A stretch of 64,000 bases of DNA from Comamonadaceae bacterium (lineage in GTDB: Bacteria; Pseudomonadota; Gammaproteobacteria; Burkholderiales; Burkholderiaceae_C): positions 1 through 64,000 of the forward strand of contig CANFWI010000009.1 of NCBI GenBank assembly GCA_947450675.1. The letters are read 5' to 3'. Of the stretch, positions 9,294 through 18,617 are shown in pieces (within the stretch, counting starts at the first letter, position 1; each line of letters starts with the position of its first letter). The notes beneath the pieces were generated by a model. It was not told the origin of the DNA, searched no databases, and saw nothing but the letters and a program-made list of their open reading frames with translations. Position numbers and translations under genes: made by a program.

Positions 9294-10391
9294 ATGAATC
9301 GCCGCCACCAATGGGACATTTTTTGCAAAGTCATCGACAACTTTGGGGACATTGGCGTTTGCTGGCGGCTCAGCACCGACTTGGCCGCGCGCGGCGAACA
9401 GGTGCGCTTGTGGGTTGACGACGCTTCGGCCCTGAGCTGGATGGCACCGGCGGGTGCAAAGGGTGTCGAGGTGCTGCCATGGATACAGTCGATTGAATCC
9501 CCCGCGGTGAGCGCCCTCCTCGCCAAGCAACCCAGCGACGTGCTGATCGAAGCCTTTGGCTGCGAGATTCCGCCTGAGTTTTTGGCGCGCTGGGTCGCCC
9601 AACCGGCACCAAGTCAGCAGGCGCGTTGCTGGCTGAATCTGGAATACCTGTCCGCTGAAAGCTATGTTGAACGCTGCCACGCCATGCCGTCGCTGGTCAG
9701 CCACGGGCCTGCAGCGGGCTGGACCAAATGGTTTTTTTATCCCGGCTTCACGCCCCAAACCGGCGGCTTGCCGCGGGAACCTTGGCTAACCCAACGCATG
9801 ACTGATGTGGATGCGCAAGTCGAGCCACATCGCGCCTCGTCCCGACTGCAGGTCACGCTGTTTTGTTACGAGCCACCGGCCCTTGCGGCCTTGCTAGCGG
9901 AATGGTCTCGCCACGGCTTGGCGGGTCAACCGGTCGAACTGCTGGTGACGGCAGGTCGGTCGGCGCAAGCGGTCAAGGCGGTGCTGAGCCAGTTGACAAC
10001 AAATACAGAATTGCTCCATATCACTTGGCTGCCATGGCTGAGCCAGACCGAGTTTGACCACTTGCTCTGGGGTTGCGACTTGAATTTTGTCCGCGGTGAA
10101 GACTCGGTGTTGCGCGCGCTGTGGGCCGGAAAACCCTTCGTTTGGAGCATTTACCCGCAGGACGACGGCGCACACCTCCCCAAACTGGAGGCTTTTTTGC
10201 AGCGATTAGACGCACCCGCCTCGCTCAAAGCCTTTCACCGGGCATGGAACACCGCTGGTGAAAAACGGCTCGCCCCCAGCGCCGTCGACCTGTCAGAGTG
10301 GCGGCAACACGCCAAGGTCGCGCGGACGGCGCTGCTCGGGCAAGAAGACATGACAAGCCGTCTGCTTCAGTTTGTGGCTAAAAACCGCTAA
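9294..10391 (+). CDS. earP: EF-P arginine rhamnosyltransferase EarP
   Basis: EarP transfers rhamnose from dTDP-rhamnose to an arginine of elongation factor P, activating EF-P for polyproline translation. The 365-residue protein starts at the ATG at 9294 (MNRRHQWDIFCKVIDNFGDI). It contains the NFGDIGVCWRL loop with its catalytic aspartate, and the late motif GEDSVLRALWAGKPFVWSIY, which carries the sugar-nucleotide-binding glutamate of this GT-B family. It is followed by efp 118 bp downstream, the diagnostic neighbourhood. The longer ORF-track start adds 12 residues not seen in the family. Confidence 0.95.
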   Translation: MNRRHQWDIFCKVIDNFGDIGVCWRLSTDLAARGEQVRLWVDDASALSWMAPAGAKGVEVLPWIQSIESPAVSALLAKQPSDVLIEAFGCEIPPEFLARWVAQPAPSQQARCWLNLEYLSAESYVERCHAMPSLVSHGPAAGWTKWFFYPGFTPQTGGLPREPWLTQRMTDVDAQVEPHRASSRLQVTLFCYEPPALAALLAEWSRHGLAGQPVELLVTAGRSAQAVKAVLSQLTTNTELLHITWLPWLSQTEFDHLLWGCDLNFVRGEDSVLRALWAGKPFVWSIYPQDDGAHLPKLEAFLQRLDAPASLKAFHRAWNTAGEKRLAPSAVDLSEWRQHAKVARTALLGQEDMTSRLLQFVAKNR

Positions 10392-10509
10392 AATCAGAGG
10401 CTTTCGGGAAATAGGTGGTCTGGACATATGGCCACGTTGCACCCCGCTAACTTGCCGCATCACGCCAGCACCTTCCCGCTCCGGCTGCGGCCCTTAACTT
10501 CACATTCTT

Positions 10510-11064
10510 ATGAAAATCGCTCAAGAAATCCGCGCCGGCAACGTCATCATGCACGGCAAGGACCCGATGGTCGTGCTGAAAACCGAATACAGCCGCGGCG
10601 GTCGCAACTCCGCCACGGTGCGCATGAAGCTGAAAAGCCTGATCGCCAACTTCAACACCGAACAAGTGTTCAAGGCCGACGACAAGGTTGACCAGGTCAT
10701 CCTCGACAAAAAGGACTGCACCTACTCTTACTTCTCCGACCCGATGTACATCTGCATGGACGCTGAGTACAACCAGTACGAAGTCGAAGCCGAAAACATG
10801 GGCGACGCCCTGCACTACCTGCAAGACGGCATGGAACTCGAAGTCGTGTTCTATGACGGCAAGGCCATTTCTGTTGAAGTGCCAACCAGCGTGCAACGCG
10901 AAATCACGTGGACCGAGCCAGCCGTCAAAGGTGACACCTCCGGCAAGGTGCTGAAGCCTGCCAAGATCGCCACAGGCTTTGACCTCGGCGTGCCGATTTT
11001 TGTCGCACAAGGTGACATCGTCGAGATCGACACCCGCACGGGCGAATACCGCAAGCGCGTTTAA
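10510..11064 (+). CDS. efp: Translation elongation factor P
   Basis: EF-P binds the ribosome between the P and E sites and relieves stalling at consecutive prolines. The protein is 184 residues, normal for the family, with KOW-like, OB and C-terminal OB domains. The modified residue in the beta3-beta4 loop is Arg32 (YSRGGRNSA), not lysine, so it belongs to the rhamnosylated type and matches the adjacent earP. The C-terminal signature GEYRKRV is intact. It is expressed behind earP, possibly with its own promoter in the 118-bp gap. Confidence 0.97.
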   Translation: MKIAQEIRAGNVIMHGKDPMVVLKTEYSRGGRNSATVRMKLKSLIANFNTEQVFKADDKVDQVILDKKDCTYSYFSDPMYICMDAEYNQYEVEAENMGDALHYLQDGMELEVVFYDGKAISVEVPTSVQREITWTEPAVKGDTSGKVLKPAKIATGFDLGVPIFVAQGDIVEIDTRTGEYRKRV

Positions 11065-11076
11065 AGTTTGAGCTCA

Positions 11077-11099
11077 ACTGGCGGCACCATGCCGCCAGT
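11077..11099 (+). terminator. Perfect 10-bp hairpin after efp
   Basis: ACTGGCGGCA and TGCCGCCAGT form a perfect stem around a CCA loop, 12 bp after the efp stop. There is no U-run, so it is either a factor-dependent end or a 3' stabilising hairpin. Confidence 0.55.
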
Positions 11100-11142
11100 G
11101 TTCAGCTTCGGCAGAGCCGCTTAGCTGGCCGACAATGGGGTC

Positions 11143-12006
11143 ATGAAATCAACTCAAGACCTTTCCGACAGCCCCCTCGCCGACGCCTGGGCTGAACTGC
11201 AAGCGCATTCAAATCAAGGCTATGCGCTGAACCCAGACGCTTACCGGCTGGCCTTTGCCGACCCCGAATTTTTGTTGCGCCGTGAAACCCGTGGTTTGCG
11301 CATGCAGCTTGAAATGCTCAAGCCCGAATCAGAGCAGCAGGCGCAAGGCGTCGAAAACACCATCGTCGTCTTTGGCAGCGCACGCTTCCCAGCGCCAGAG
11401 CAAGCCAACGCAGCCCTCGCATCCGCTAAAAAATCGGGTGATGCAGCGGCCATCGTGCTGGCTGAACGGCACGTCCGAAATTCAAAATACTACGATCAAG
11501 CGCGCCTTTTCAGTCGACTGGTCGCCGCCCACAGCAAAGCCAGTTCACCGCAAGAGCAATTGTTCATCTGCACCGGCGGTGGTCCCGGCATCATGGAAGC
11601 AGCCAACCGCGGCGCGCACGAATTGGGCATGCTGAACGTCGGCTTGAACATCGCCTTGCCGCACGAACAAAGTGCCAACCCCTACGTGTCGCCGTCGCTG
11701 AACTTCAAGTTCCATTACTTTGCCATGCGCAAGATGCATTTCATGATGCGCGCCAAAGCGCTGGTGGCTTTCCCGGGCGGCTTCGGCACGCTCGATGAGT
11801 TGTTTGAAGTCATCACGCTGGTGCAAACCAAAAAAGCCAAGCCGGTGCCGATTGTGTTGTTTGGCAGCAGCTACTGGAAGCGCTTGTTCAACTTCGATGT
11901 GCTGATCGAAGAAGGTGCCATCTCACCGGAAGACTTGGATTTATTGACCTACGTGGACGATCCGCAAGACGCTTGGGACGCCATCAAGAGTTTTTACGAG
12001 CTGTAA
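11143..12006 (+). CDS. LOG-family protein (TIGR00730 type)
   Basis: The 287-residue protein carries both LOG motifs: GGGPGIMEAANRGAHE (about residue 145) and PGGFGTLDELFEVITL (about residue 210). LOG proteins hydrolyse nucleoside 5'-monophosphates to base and ribose 5-phosphate; the older name is lysine decarboxylase-like. The N-terminal 70 residues, before the core begins at NTIVVFGSARFP, are longer than in the smallest LOG proteins and resemble the type-II/long bacterial group. It is followed by a convergent MFS gene 11 bp away. The true substrate is uncertain. Confidence 0.85.
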   Translation: MKSTQDLSDSPLADAWAELQAHSNQGYALNPDAYRLAFADPEFLLRRETRGLRMQLEMLKPESEQQAQGVENTIVVFGSARFPAPEQANAALASAKKSGDAAAIVLAERHVRNSKYYDQARLFSRLVAAHSKASSPQEQLFICTGGGPGIMEAANRGAHELGMLNVGLNIALPHEQSANPYVSPSLNFKFHYFAMRKMHFMMRAKALVAFPGGFGTLDELFEVITLVQTKKAKPVPIVLFGSSYWKRLFNFDVLIEEGAISPEDLDLLTYVDDPQDAWDAIKSFYEL

Positions 12007-12017
12007 ATGCAACAGGC

Positions 12018-13214
12018 CTAAGGCCGTTGGAGGCCGTGCGGGCTGGCTGGCAAACTGTCTTTCAGCAACCAAGCCGAACGAGCGCCAGCCCCAACCACCG
12101 TCCCGGTGATCCAGAACACGCCGGCCACGCCGATGATGGCACCAGCCGTGCCGAACAACAAAGGCATGATCACGCTAGAAGCGTTGATCGCCATCAGACG
12201 CAAACCCAGCGCTTCGCCATGTCGCGCCTCGGGCGTCAGCTGATGCAGCATGCTCATCACCATCGGCTGCACCATGCCCAGCGTCAAACCCAACATGACC
12301 GAGCACACGCCCATGGCCAGCGCGGTGCTTGTCAACGGATAAACACCGAACAGCAGCGCGGTGATCAGCATCGCGGTGCACAGCACTGCCCATTCACGCA
12401 CGCGGTTGGCGATCAAAGGCAAGAGCACGCGCACGGCCGCCGCCGCGATGGCAAAGGCACCCAAAATCGTGCCGATCACCGAGGCCGGAATGCCGCGCTC
12501 AAAGCCGAGCACCGGCACCACAAAAGTGTGCACATCCCAGCAAGACGATAAGAACCAGTTGACCAACATCAGTTGCCTGAATTTCGGATCGTGCAGCAGG
12601 TCCCAAGTCTTGGTCGGCGCACTGCCCGGCACGGCAAAGATGGGCGGCAATTCCTGCACGCGTCTGAGCAACCACCAACTGGCCAGCGGCAAAATCGCCA
12701 TCATCAAAAAAGCCGCCCGGTAGCCCGACAAACTCCCCGGGTTGGCGCCAACATGGTCAATCAGCAAGCCCGCGGAAAAGGTGCCGATGAAATTTGAAAC
12801 CGCCGGCCCGATCGCCAGCCAGCTGAAGACTTGCCGCAGTTGCAGGGGACCGTGAGCCGCACGACCGACATGACGCTGCAGCGCAATCACTGCTGCGCCC
12901 GTCGCTCCGCCGGTCAACAAGGCGGCCAGGCACAACACCGGAAACACCGGGGACACCACAGCAGCGCCAGCGCCGGTCATGGCCGCCAGCATGCTGAAGA
13001 TCATCGGCTTTCGCAGCCCGTGGCGGTCGGCATAACGCCCCGCCGGCAACGCCAAAAACACCTGTGTCAAGGCGAACAAGGCCAGCAGCACACCCACCGC
13101 CGCCGGGCTGTAGCCCTCGCGCAAAGCCAGCAACGGTGCAGCCATGCGCGTGCCCGCCATGCAGGCGTGCAGACAAATCTGCGCCAGGATGATGCGGGCC
13201 AATTCTCTGGTCAT
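12018..13214 (-). CDS. Major facilitator superfamily transporter
   Basis: The 398-residue inner-membrane protein has about twelve hydrophobic segments. The loop 2-3 motif appears as GRYADRHGLRKPM, close to the MFS consensus G(x)3D(R/K)xGR(R/K). Both six-helix halves are visible, with the central break near residue 195 (RRVQELPPIFAVPGS). I cannot assign a substrate. Drug efflux or metabolite export is most common for 12-helix members of this size. It lies 23 bp downstream of rmuC on the same strand. Confidence 0.82.
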   Translation of the reverse strand: MTRELARIILAQICLHACMAGTRMAAPLLALREGYSPAAVGVLLALFALTQVFLALPAGRYADRHGLRKPMIFSMLAAMTGAGAAVVSPVFPVLCLAALLTGGATGAAVIALQRHVGRAAHGPLQLRQVFSWLAIGPAVSNFIGTFSAGLLIDHVGANPGSLSGYRAAFLMMAILPLASWWLLRRVQELPPIFAVPGSAPTKTWDLLHDPKFRQLMLVNWFLSSCWDVHTFVVPVLGFERGIPASVIGTILGAFAIAAAAVRVLLPLIANRVREWAVLCTAMLITALLFGVYPLTSTALAMGVCSVMLGLTLGMVQPMVMSMLHQLTPEARHGEALGLRLMAINASSVIMPLLFGTAGAIIGVAGVFWITGTVVGAGARSAWLLKDSLPASPHGLQRP

Positions 13215-13237
13215 GTTCGGCGGCTTATGGCTGTCGA

Positions 13238-14623
13238 TTAATCTGCGTCACGGTCTAAGGGGTCCATCGGAATCAGCCGGGCCGACTCCGCTTCAGGCAA
13301 GGCCTCGACCTGCCGCAGCGCCTTGCCCATGACACGGCTGCGTTGCTCGGCGCTGTTCAGTGTGTTCAGCACCGTCTCGGTTTGGGACTTGACCTTGGCC
13401 AGCACGTCACCGAATTTTCCAAACTCAGTTTTGACCGCGCCCAGCACTTGCCAGACCTCGCTCGAGCGCTTCTCCAAGGCCAAGGTTCTGAATCCCATTT
13501 GCAGCGAGTTCAGCATGGCCAGCAAGGTGGTCGGGCCCGCCAACACGACGCGGTGGTCACGCTGCAGCGACTCCATCAAACCCGGACGCCGCAGCACTTC
13601 GGCGTACAGCCCTTCGGTCGGCAAAAACAAAATCGCAAAGTCGGTGGTGTACGGCGGCTCGATGTATTTGTCGCTGATGGATTTGGCTTCTAGGCGAATC
13701 CGCAACTCCAGCGCCTTGCCAGCCACCTCGGCACCCGGGGCGTCAGCGCGTTGCTGGGCGTCCAGCAGTCGTTCGTAATCTTCGTTCGGGAATTTCGCGT
13801 CAATCGGCAACCACAGCGGCTCGCCGGAGTCACTCCGGCCGGGCAGCTTGATGGCGAAATCCACCGTGTTCTTGCCGCCGGGACGGGTTGCAATTTGGGC
13901 CGCATATTGGTCCACGGTGAAGACCTGCTCAAGCAAGGCGGCGAGCTGCGCTTCGCCAAAAATACCGCGCGTTTTGACGTTGGTCAGCAGGTGTTTGAGA
14001 TCACCCACGCCCTGCGCCAGGCTTTGCATTTCACCCAGGCCCTTGTGCACTTGCTCCAACCTGTCAGCGACTTGCTTGAAGCTTTCACCCAGCCGAGTTT
14101 CGAGTGTTGCCTGGAGTTTTTCATCCACCGTCGCCCGCATCTGGTCGAGCTTTTTCTCATTGCCTTCCTGCAAGGCGGTGAGCCGCTGCTCGACCACCAA
14201 GCGCACTTCACCGAGCTTGCGCTCGTTGCCCTCCGAGACCTGCCGCAATTGTTCGTTCAAGCCATCAGAAAAGCGCTGCAAGGTCTCAGACACGTGCTGC
14301 TGCATGGCGCCCAGCTGCATGCGAAAAGAGTCAATCTGCTCGTTCTGTGTGCGCGCCACATCGCCAGACTGCGCCAGCAGCGCTTGCTGAAACAGCGACA
14401 GACCCTGCGCCAGTTCAGCGCGGGTACCGCGCGCGCTGATTTGCACCTCGGCGCGCAGTTCACGTTCCAGCCGCTCGTTGGCCGAGGCCAAGCTGGCCAG
14501 CTCGTTCAAAACTTTTTGCGGGTCTTCCGAACGCCTGCGAAGCTGACTGACCAGCAAGGCCAACAGCAGCAACACACTGACAACGGCCAGCACCAACAAC
14601 AACCACACAAACACATCCGACAT
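13238..14623 (-). CDS. rmuC: DNA recombination protein RmuC
   Basis: RmuC is a predicted nuclease that limits recombination at inverted repeats. The 461-residue protein has one N-terminal membrane helix (VFVWLLLVLAVVSVLLLLAL) and a long coiled coil of repeated E/R/Q/L heptads (about residues 35-200). The conserved RmuC domain follows, with TRGIFGEAQLAALLEQVFT, LWLPIDAKFPNEDYERLLDA and AILFLPTEGLYAEVLR. The PIDAKFP motif is family-specific and resembles a restriction-nuclease-type active site. The length is normal. Confidence 0.93.
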   Translation of the reverse strand: MSDVFVWLLLVLAVVSVLLLLALLVSQLRRRSEDPQKVLNELASLASANERLERELRAEVQISARGTRAELAQGLSLFQQALLAQSGDVARTQNEQIDSFRMQLGAMQQHVSETLQRFSDGLNEQLRQVSEGNERKLGEVRLVVEQRLTALQEGNEKKLDQMRATVDEKLQATLETRLGESFKQVADRLEQVHKGLGEMQSLAQGVGDLKHLLTNVKTRGIFGEAQLAALLEQVFTVDQYAAQIATRPGGKNTVDFAIKLPGRSDSGEPLWLPIDAKFPNEDYERLLDAQQRADAPGAEVAGKALELRIRLEAKSISDKYIEPPYTTDFAILFLPTEGLYAEVLRRPGLMESLQRDHRVVLAGPTTLLAMLNSLQMGFRTLALEKRSSEVWQVLGAVKTEFGKFGDVLAKVKSQTETVLNTLNSAEQRSRVMGKALRQVEALPEAESARLIPMDPLDRDAD

Positions 14624-14689
14624 GAAGGCCTTTTTGAGACGATGAACCCATGAAAACGACTAAGGCACTCGCCTCAAGCTGACAACGAC

Positions 14690-15676
14690 TTACTTGCTCG
14701 CAAGCGCAGCCAGATTGAGTGGCGTGAGCGGTGGTTTGCCGCTTAAAAAAGCAATCAAGTTGTCAGCGGCCAACGCCGCCATGGCGAGTCGTGTCGGCAT
14801 CGTCGAGCTGGCGATGTGCGGCGTCAACACCACGTTCGGCACGGTCAGCAAATCAGGGTGCACCTTGGGCTCGCCCTCGAACACATCCAAACCGGCCGCT
14901 GCGATGACTTTGTTTTTCAGCGCTTGGGCCAAAGCAGCATCGTCGACAATGCCGCCGCGCGCGATGTTCACCAGCGTCGCCGTGGGCTTCATCATGGCCA
15001 GCTCAGCCGCGCCAATGGTGTGATGCGAGGCAGCCGAATAAGGCACCACCAAGACCACGTGGTCAGCGGTTTTCAGCAGCTCTTCTTTGCTGACATAGCT
15101 CGCTTTGCAGTCCGCCTCAAGCGCTGCATCGAGGCGCGAACGGTTGTGGTAAATCACCTTCATGCCAAAGCCGTGGGCGCCGCGCTTGGCAATCCCTTGG
15201 CCAATCCGGCCCATGCCCAGAATGCCGAGTGTGGATCCGTGAATATCCGAACCAGCAAACATGTCAAAGCTCCATTTGGTCCACTGGCCGGCGCGCAAAT
15301 AATGTTCGCTTTCGGTCATGCGACGGGCCGTCGCCATCAGCAGCGCAAAGCCGAAGTCAGCGGTGGTTTCGGTCAGTACATCGGGTGCATTGGTGGCCAA
15401 CACGCCCGCTGCGGTCATGGCGTCGATGTCGAAGTTGTTGTAACCCACAGCCATGTTGGCGCAGATTTTGAGGTCGGGACAAGCCGCCAGCACCTCGGCG
15501 TCAATCCGTTCGCCACCTGTGGTGAAAACACCCTGTTTGCCTTGCAGGTGTGCGATCAGTTCGGCCTTCGACCAAAGCACGTCAGCCTGATTTGATTCGA
15601 CCTCGAAATGCTGCGATAAGCGCTCGATGATGTCAGGGAAAACTGCGCGTGCAACGAGGATCTTGGGCTGGCTCAT
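14690..15676 (-). CDS. D-2-hydroxyacid dehydrogenase (glyoxylate/hydroxypyruvate reductase type)
   Basis: The 328-residue protein contains the NAD(P)-binding motif GILGMGRIGQGIAKR (about residue 150). The three catalytic elements of D-2-hydroxyacid dehydrogenases are also present: Arg in NIARGGIVDD, Glu in DVFEGEPKVH and His in LTPHIASST. The pattern is closest to GhrB/D-glycerate dehydrogenase, which reduces glyoxylate, hydroxypyruvate or 2-ketogluconate. The ATG has AGGACACC just upstream. Confidence 0.85.
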   Translation of the reverse strand: MSQPKILVARAVFPDIIERLSQHFEVESNQADVLWSKAELIAHLQGKQGVFTTGGERIDAEVLAACPDLKICANMAVGYNNFDIDAMTAAGVLATNAPDVLTETTADFGFALLMATARRMTESEHYLRAGQWTKWSFDMFAGSDIHGSTLGILGMGRIGQGIAKRGAHGFGMKVIYHNRSRLDAALEADCKASYVSKEELLKTADHVVLVVPYSAASHHTIGAAELAMMKPTATLVNIARGGIVDDAALAQALKNKVIAAAGLDVFEGEPKVHPDLLTVPNVVLTPHIASSTMPTRLAMAALAADNLIAFLSGKPPLTPLNLAALASK

Positions 15677-15755
15677 GAGGGTGTCCTAGATAAAAGGATG
15701 GAGGGGAATTTAAAAATAGCTTTGGAAACGACGCTTTGACAGCCACCAAGCGCCA

Positions 15756-16943
15756 TCACTCTATCTCAAAGACCTGCCGCAAATACGCCAGATATTTCAC
15801 GTCGTCACACATATTTTTAGACGGCGTGTCTGACACCTTGGCGACCGGCTGTCCGTTGCACTGAACCATCTTGATGACGATCTGCAGCGGCTCGTAGCCG
15901 AGGTCGTTGGTCAGGTTGGTGCCGATGCCGAAAGCCAATTGACAGCGCCCCTTGAACTGGCGGTACAGCTCAATGGTTTTAGGCACGGTCAGGCCATCGC
16001 TGAAGATCAATGTCTTGGTGCGCGGGTCGACGCGGTTGATGCTGTAATGCTGGATCAAGCGCTCGCCCCAGGCGGCAGGGTCGCCACTGTCATGCCGGGC
16101 GCCGTCAAAGAGCTTGCAAAAGTACATGTCAAAGTCGCGTAAAAAGGCGCTCATGCCGTAAACGTCGCTCAGCGCGATGCCGAGGTCGCCGCGGTACTCT
16201 TTGGCCCAGGATTCAAAGGCGAACACTTGGCTGTCGCGCAACCTCGGGCCCAGCGCCTGGCAGGCCTGCAAAAATTCATGCGCCATGGTGCCCAGCGGGG
16301 TCAAACCCAGCTTCATGGCAAACAGCACGTTGCTGGTGCCGGCAAACTGCCCGGCAGTGCCCGCACCCACCCGAGCGATCAGAGTGCGCAAGACCTCTTC
16401 GTGCCAAGCTCGGCTGAAGCGCCTTCGGGTGCCGTAGTCGGCGATCTTCAGCGCACTCAAGCCTTCGCCTTTGAGTTGCTCAATCTTCACGTCCAAGCGA
16501 CGCCGGCCTTCCATGACGTCGGGCAGTTTCTGGGTGTTCCGAAAGTACACCTCATTGATGATGGCGAGAATCGGAATTTCAAACGGGATGGTGTGCAGCC
16601 AAGGGCCTTTGATGGACACCTCAATGTCACCCGACGCCAGAGCCGTGACGGTGACGTATTTTTCATTCAGCCGGAACAGCCCCAGAAAGTCCACGAAGTC
16701 GCTCTTGATGAAGCGCATGGATTGCAGATAGGCCAACTCCGCGTCCTGAAAGCGCAGGGTGCACAGCGCCCGAATTTCCTCGCGGATTTCGTTCACCATC
16801 GGCGCCAGTGGGCTGACGCCCGGACTGGCTGCGTTCCGGCACTGAAAGCGATATTCGACCTGGGCGCCCGGAAATTGGTGCAGCACCACCTGCATCATGG
16901 TGAACTTGTACAGATCGGTGTCGAGCAGGCTGGTGATGATCAT
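15756..16943 (-). CDS. pncB: Nicotinate phosphoribosyltransferase
   Basis: PncB converts nicotinate and PRPP to nicotinate mononucleotide, the salvage entry to NAD. The 395-residue protein opens with the family hallmark [17 protein letters not shown]. It contains [42 protein letters not shown] (with the histidine phosphorylated in the family) and [18 protein letters not shown]. Length and motif order are those of proteobacterial PncB. It stands alone on the minus strand between the hydroxyacid dehydrogenase and an FKBP gene. Confidence 0.96.
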   Translation of the reverse strand: MIITSLLDTDLYKFTMMQVVLHQFPGAQVEYRFQCRNAASPGVSPLAPMVNEIREEIRALCTLRFQDAELAYLQSMRFIKSDFVDFLGLFRLNEKYVTVTALASGDIEVSIKGPWLHTIPFEIPILAIINEVYFRNTQKLPDVMEGRRRLDVKIEQLKGEGLSALKIADYGTRRRFSRAWHEEVLRTLIARVGAGTAGQFAGTSNVLFAMKLGLTPLGTMAHEFLQACQALGPRLRDSQVFAFESWAKEYRGDLGIALSDVYGMSAFLRDFDMYFCKLFDGARHDSGDPAAWGERLIQHYSINRVDPRTKTLIFSDGLTVPKTIELYRQFKGRCQLAFGIGTNLTNDLGYEPLQIVIKMVQCNGQPVAKVSDTPSKNMCDDVKYLAYLRQVFEIE

Positions 16944-17010
16944 GGCGGTGGCAAGGCCGCGGGTGAGCGCGGCGAGGTCTGCAAAAGTGGGCCGTGAAGT
17001 GTGGTGACGA

Positions 17011-17361
17011 TCAGCCGAGGAAGTCGACTTCGAACAACAGGGTTGCGTTCGGTGGAATCACGCCGCCCGCACCGCGCGCGCCGTAGCCCAGCTCCGCCGG
17101 AATGACCAGGCGGCGCGTGCCACCGACCGACATGCCTTGCACGCCTTCATCCCAGCCGCGAATCACCTGACCAGCACCGAGTGAAAAACCAAATGGCTGG
17201 CCGCGGTCTTTGCTGGAGTCGAATTTGGCGCCCTGCACGCCGTCATTGAACAGCCAGCCGGTGTAATGAACGCTGACCTCTTGGCCGGCCTTGGCAATCG
17301 CGCCGGTGCCGAGCACGGTGTCTTCATATTGGAGGCCTGATGGCGTAGTGGTCATGGTCAT
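17011..17361 (-). CDS. Cytoplasmic FKBP-type peptidyl-prolyl isomerase
   Basis: This is a single FKBP domain of about 116 residues without signal peptide. FKBP motifs present are [57 protein letters not shown] and [18 protein letters not shown] start at the ATG at 17361 ([11 protein letters not shown]), which has GAAAG upstream; the longer ORF would add a Phe-rich unrelated extension. It catalyses cis-trans isomerisation of prolyl bonds. A periplasmic paralogue occurs at 49080-49499. Confidence 0.92.
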   Translation of the reverse strand: MTMTTTPSGLQYEDTVLGTGAIAKAGQEVSVHYTGWLFNDGVQGAKFDSSKDRGQPFGFSLGAGQVIRGWDEGVQGMSVGGTRRLVIPAELGYGARGAGGVIPPNATLLFEVDFLG

Positions 17362-17451
17362 AAAGAAAACTTTCAAAAAATAAAAAAATGAGGGCTGTTT
17401 GCCGGTCACAGGGGAGCCCCTGACTTTACCCGCAACCAGCGCCCTGCGTGC

Positions 17452-18180
17452 TCATTTCACCCAAGTGGTGAAGTCTTCAGCGCTGACACGGGGCGTGTGA
17501 AACGTGTTCACCAAGGCAGACTCGTCGGCATAACCCAGCGCCATGCCACAGACCAGCATGTCGTCAGCACCCGCGCCAATGTGCGGCAAGATGATTTTGG
17601 CAAAACCATTCCAGGCAGCTTGTGGGCAGGTGTGCAGGCCATGGCCACGGGCGGCCACCATGATGCTCTGCAAAAACATGCCGTAGTCGACCAAGCTGCC
17701 GCGGTTCAAGACTCGGTCAATCGTGAACATGAGCCCGACAGGCGCATCAAAAAATCGGTAATTACGCTGGTGCTGGGCGTGCATCTTGTCTTTGTCGCCC
17801 TTGCCGATGCCGAGCAAGCCATACAAGCCCCAGCCGTTTTCACGCCGCCGGTCGATGTAGGGCGAGACCCATTTTTCAGGGTAGTAGGCGTACTCTTCTT
17901 TGTACTGCGCGCCGAGTTCCGGATTGTCGCGAACGGCATCGTGCGCGGCGCAGACCTTGTCCACCAGCGTGTCGCGACTTGGCCCTTGCAAAACGTAAAC
18001 CTTCCAGGGCTGGGTATTGGTGCCCGAGGGCGCGCGGCTGGCGACCTCCAGCAAGTGCATGAGGATGGACCGGTCAACCGCTTGGGGTAAAAACGCCCGC
18101 ACCGACATGCGGCTGGTGATGGCTTGGTCGACAGGGTTCACGGCATTCACCGTATTTGCAGGGTTCGTATGTATCGTCAT
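17452..18180 (-). CDS. Nitroreductase-family FMN oxidoreductase
   Basis: About 242 residues. The FMN-binding N-terminus appears as ITSRMSVRAFLPQAVDR and EVASRAPSGTNTQPWKVYVLQG. The C-terminal half has the family's MFLQSIMVAARGHGLHTCPQAAW and GMALGYAD. It resembles nitrobenzoate/nitroreductases that reduce aromatic nitro groups or quinones with NAD(P)H. An in-frame TTG at 18216 overlaps the upstream stop (TTGA) and would extend it by 12 residues, so the start is uncertain. It probably forms an operon with the small membrane protein gene just upstream. Confidence 0.82.
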   Translation of the reverse strand: MTIHTNPANTVNAVNPVDQAITSRMSVRAFLPQAVDRSILMHLLEVASRAPSGTNTQPWKVYVLQGPSRDTLVDKVCAAHDAVRDNPELGAQYKEEYAYYPEKWVSPYIDRRRENGWGLYGLLGIGKGDKDKMHAQHQRNYRFFDAPVGLMFTIDRVLNRGSLVDYGMFLQSIMVAARGHGLHTCPQAAWNGFAKIILPHIGAGADDMLVCGMALGYADESALVNTFHTPRVSAEDFTTWVK

Positions 18181-18212
18181 CACTTGAGACTGTCCAATCT
18201 TGGTGGCTTGAT

Positions 18213-18578
18213 TCAACGCAAACGGATTTCCATGATTTCGAACTCCAGTGCGTCCCGGTAGGTTCGAAGTTCTCGCTGCGCGAGAAACAGCAGAATTTTT
18301 GGCGCATGCGCTTTGACCACGCGGGGCAGCAAGAAACCGATGGCGATCAGCGGCAAACCGACCCAGCTATAGCCCGACCAACTCAGCGCGGTGCCAAGTC
18401 CGATGATGGGCAGCGCAATACCGACGACGAACAACCGGTGTTTGATGTATTTTTGCGCCTTTTCTGGGTTCACGATCAGGCTAAAACGGCCCGCCGGCAG
18501 GCCCGCACAAAACGCTTCGTGCGACACCTCCACTTGGCGACCCGCGTCGGAGGCGGTTTCAAAGGACAGATCGGGCAT
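18213..18578 (-). CDS. Small membrane protein of unknown function
   Basis: I do not recognise this 121-residue protein. It has a polar N-terminus, two closely spaced hydrophobic segments (about residues 50-68 and 71-86, IALPIIGLGTALSWSGYSWV and VGLPLIAIGFLLP) and a basic/acidic C-terminus ending EFEIMEIRLR. The predicted form is a helical hairpin in the inner membrane with both ends on one side. The stop overlaps a possible TTG start of the nitroreductase, suggesting co-expression. Confidence 0.65.
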   Translation of the reverse strand: MPDLSFETASDAGRQVEVSHEAFCAGLPAGRFSLIVNPEKAQKYIKHRLFVVGIALPIIGLGTALSWSGYSWVGLPLIAIGFLLPRVVKAHAPKILLFLAQRELRTYRDALEFEIMEIRLR

Positions 18579-18617
18579 GCTTGTTTGTCTCCGTGGCTTT
18601 TTATCTTCACGCCCATC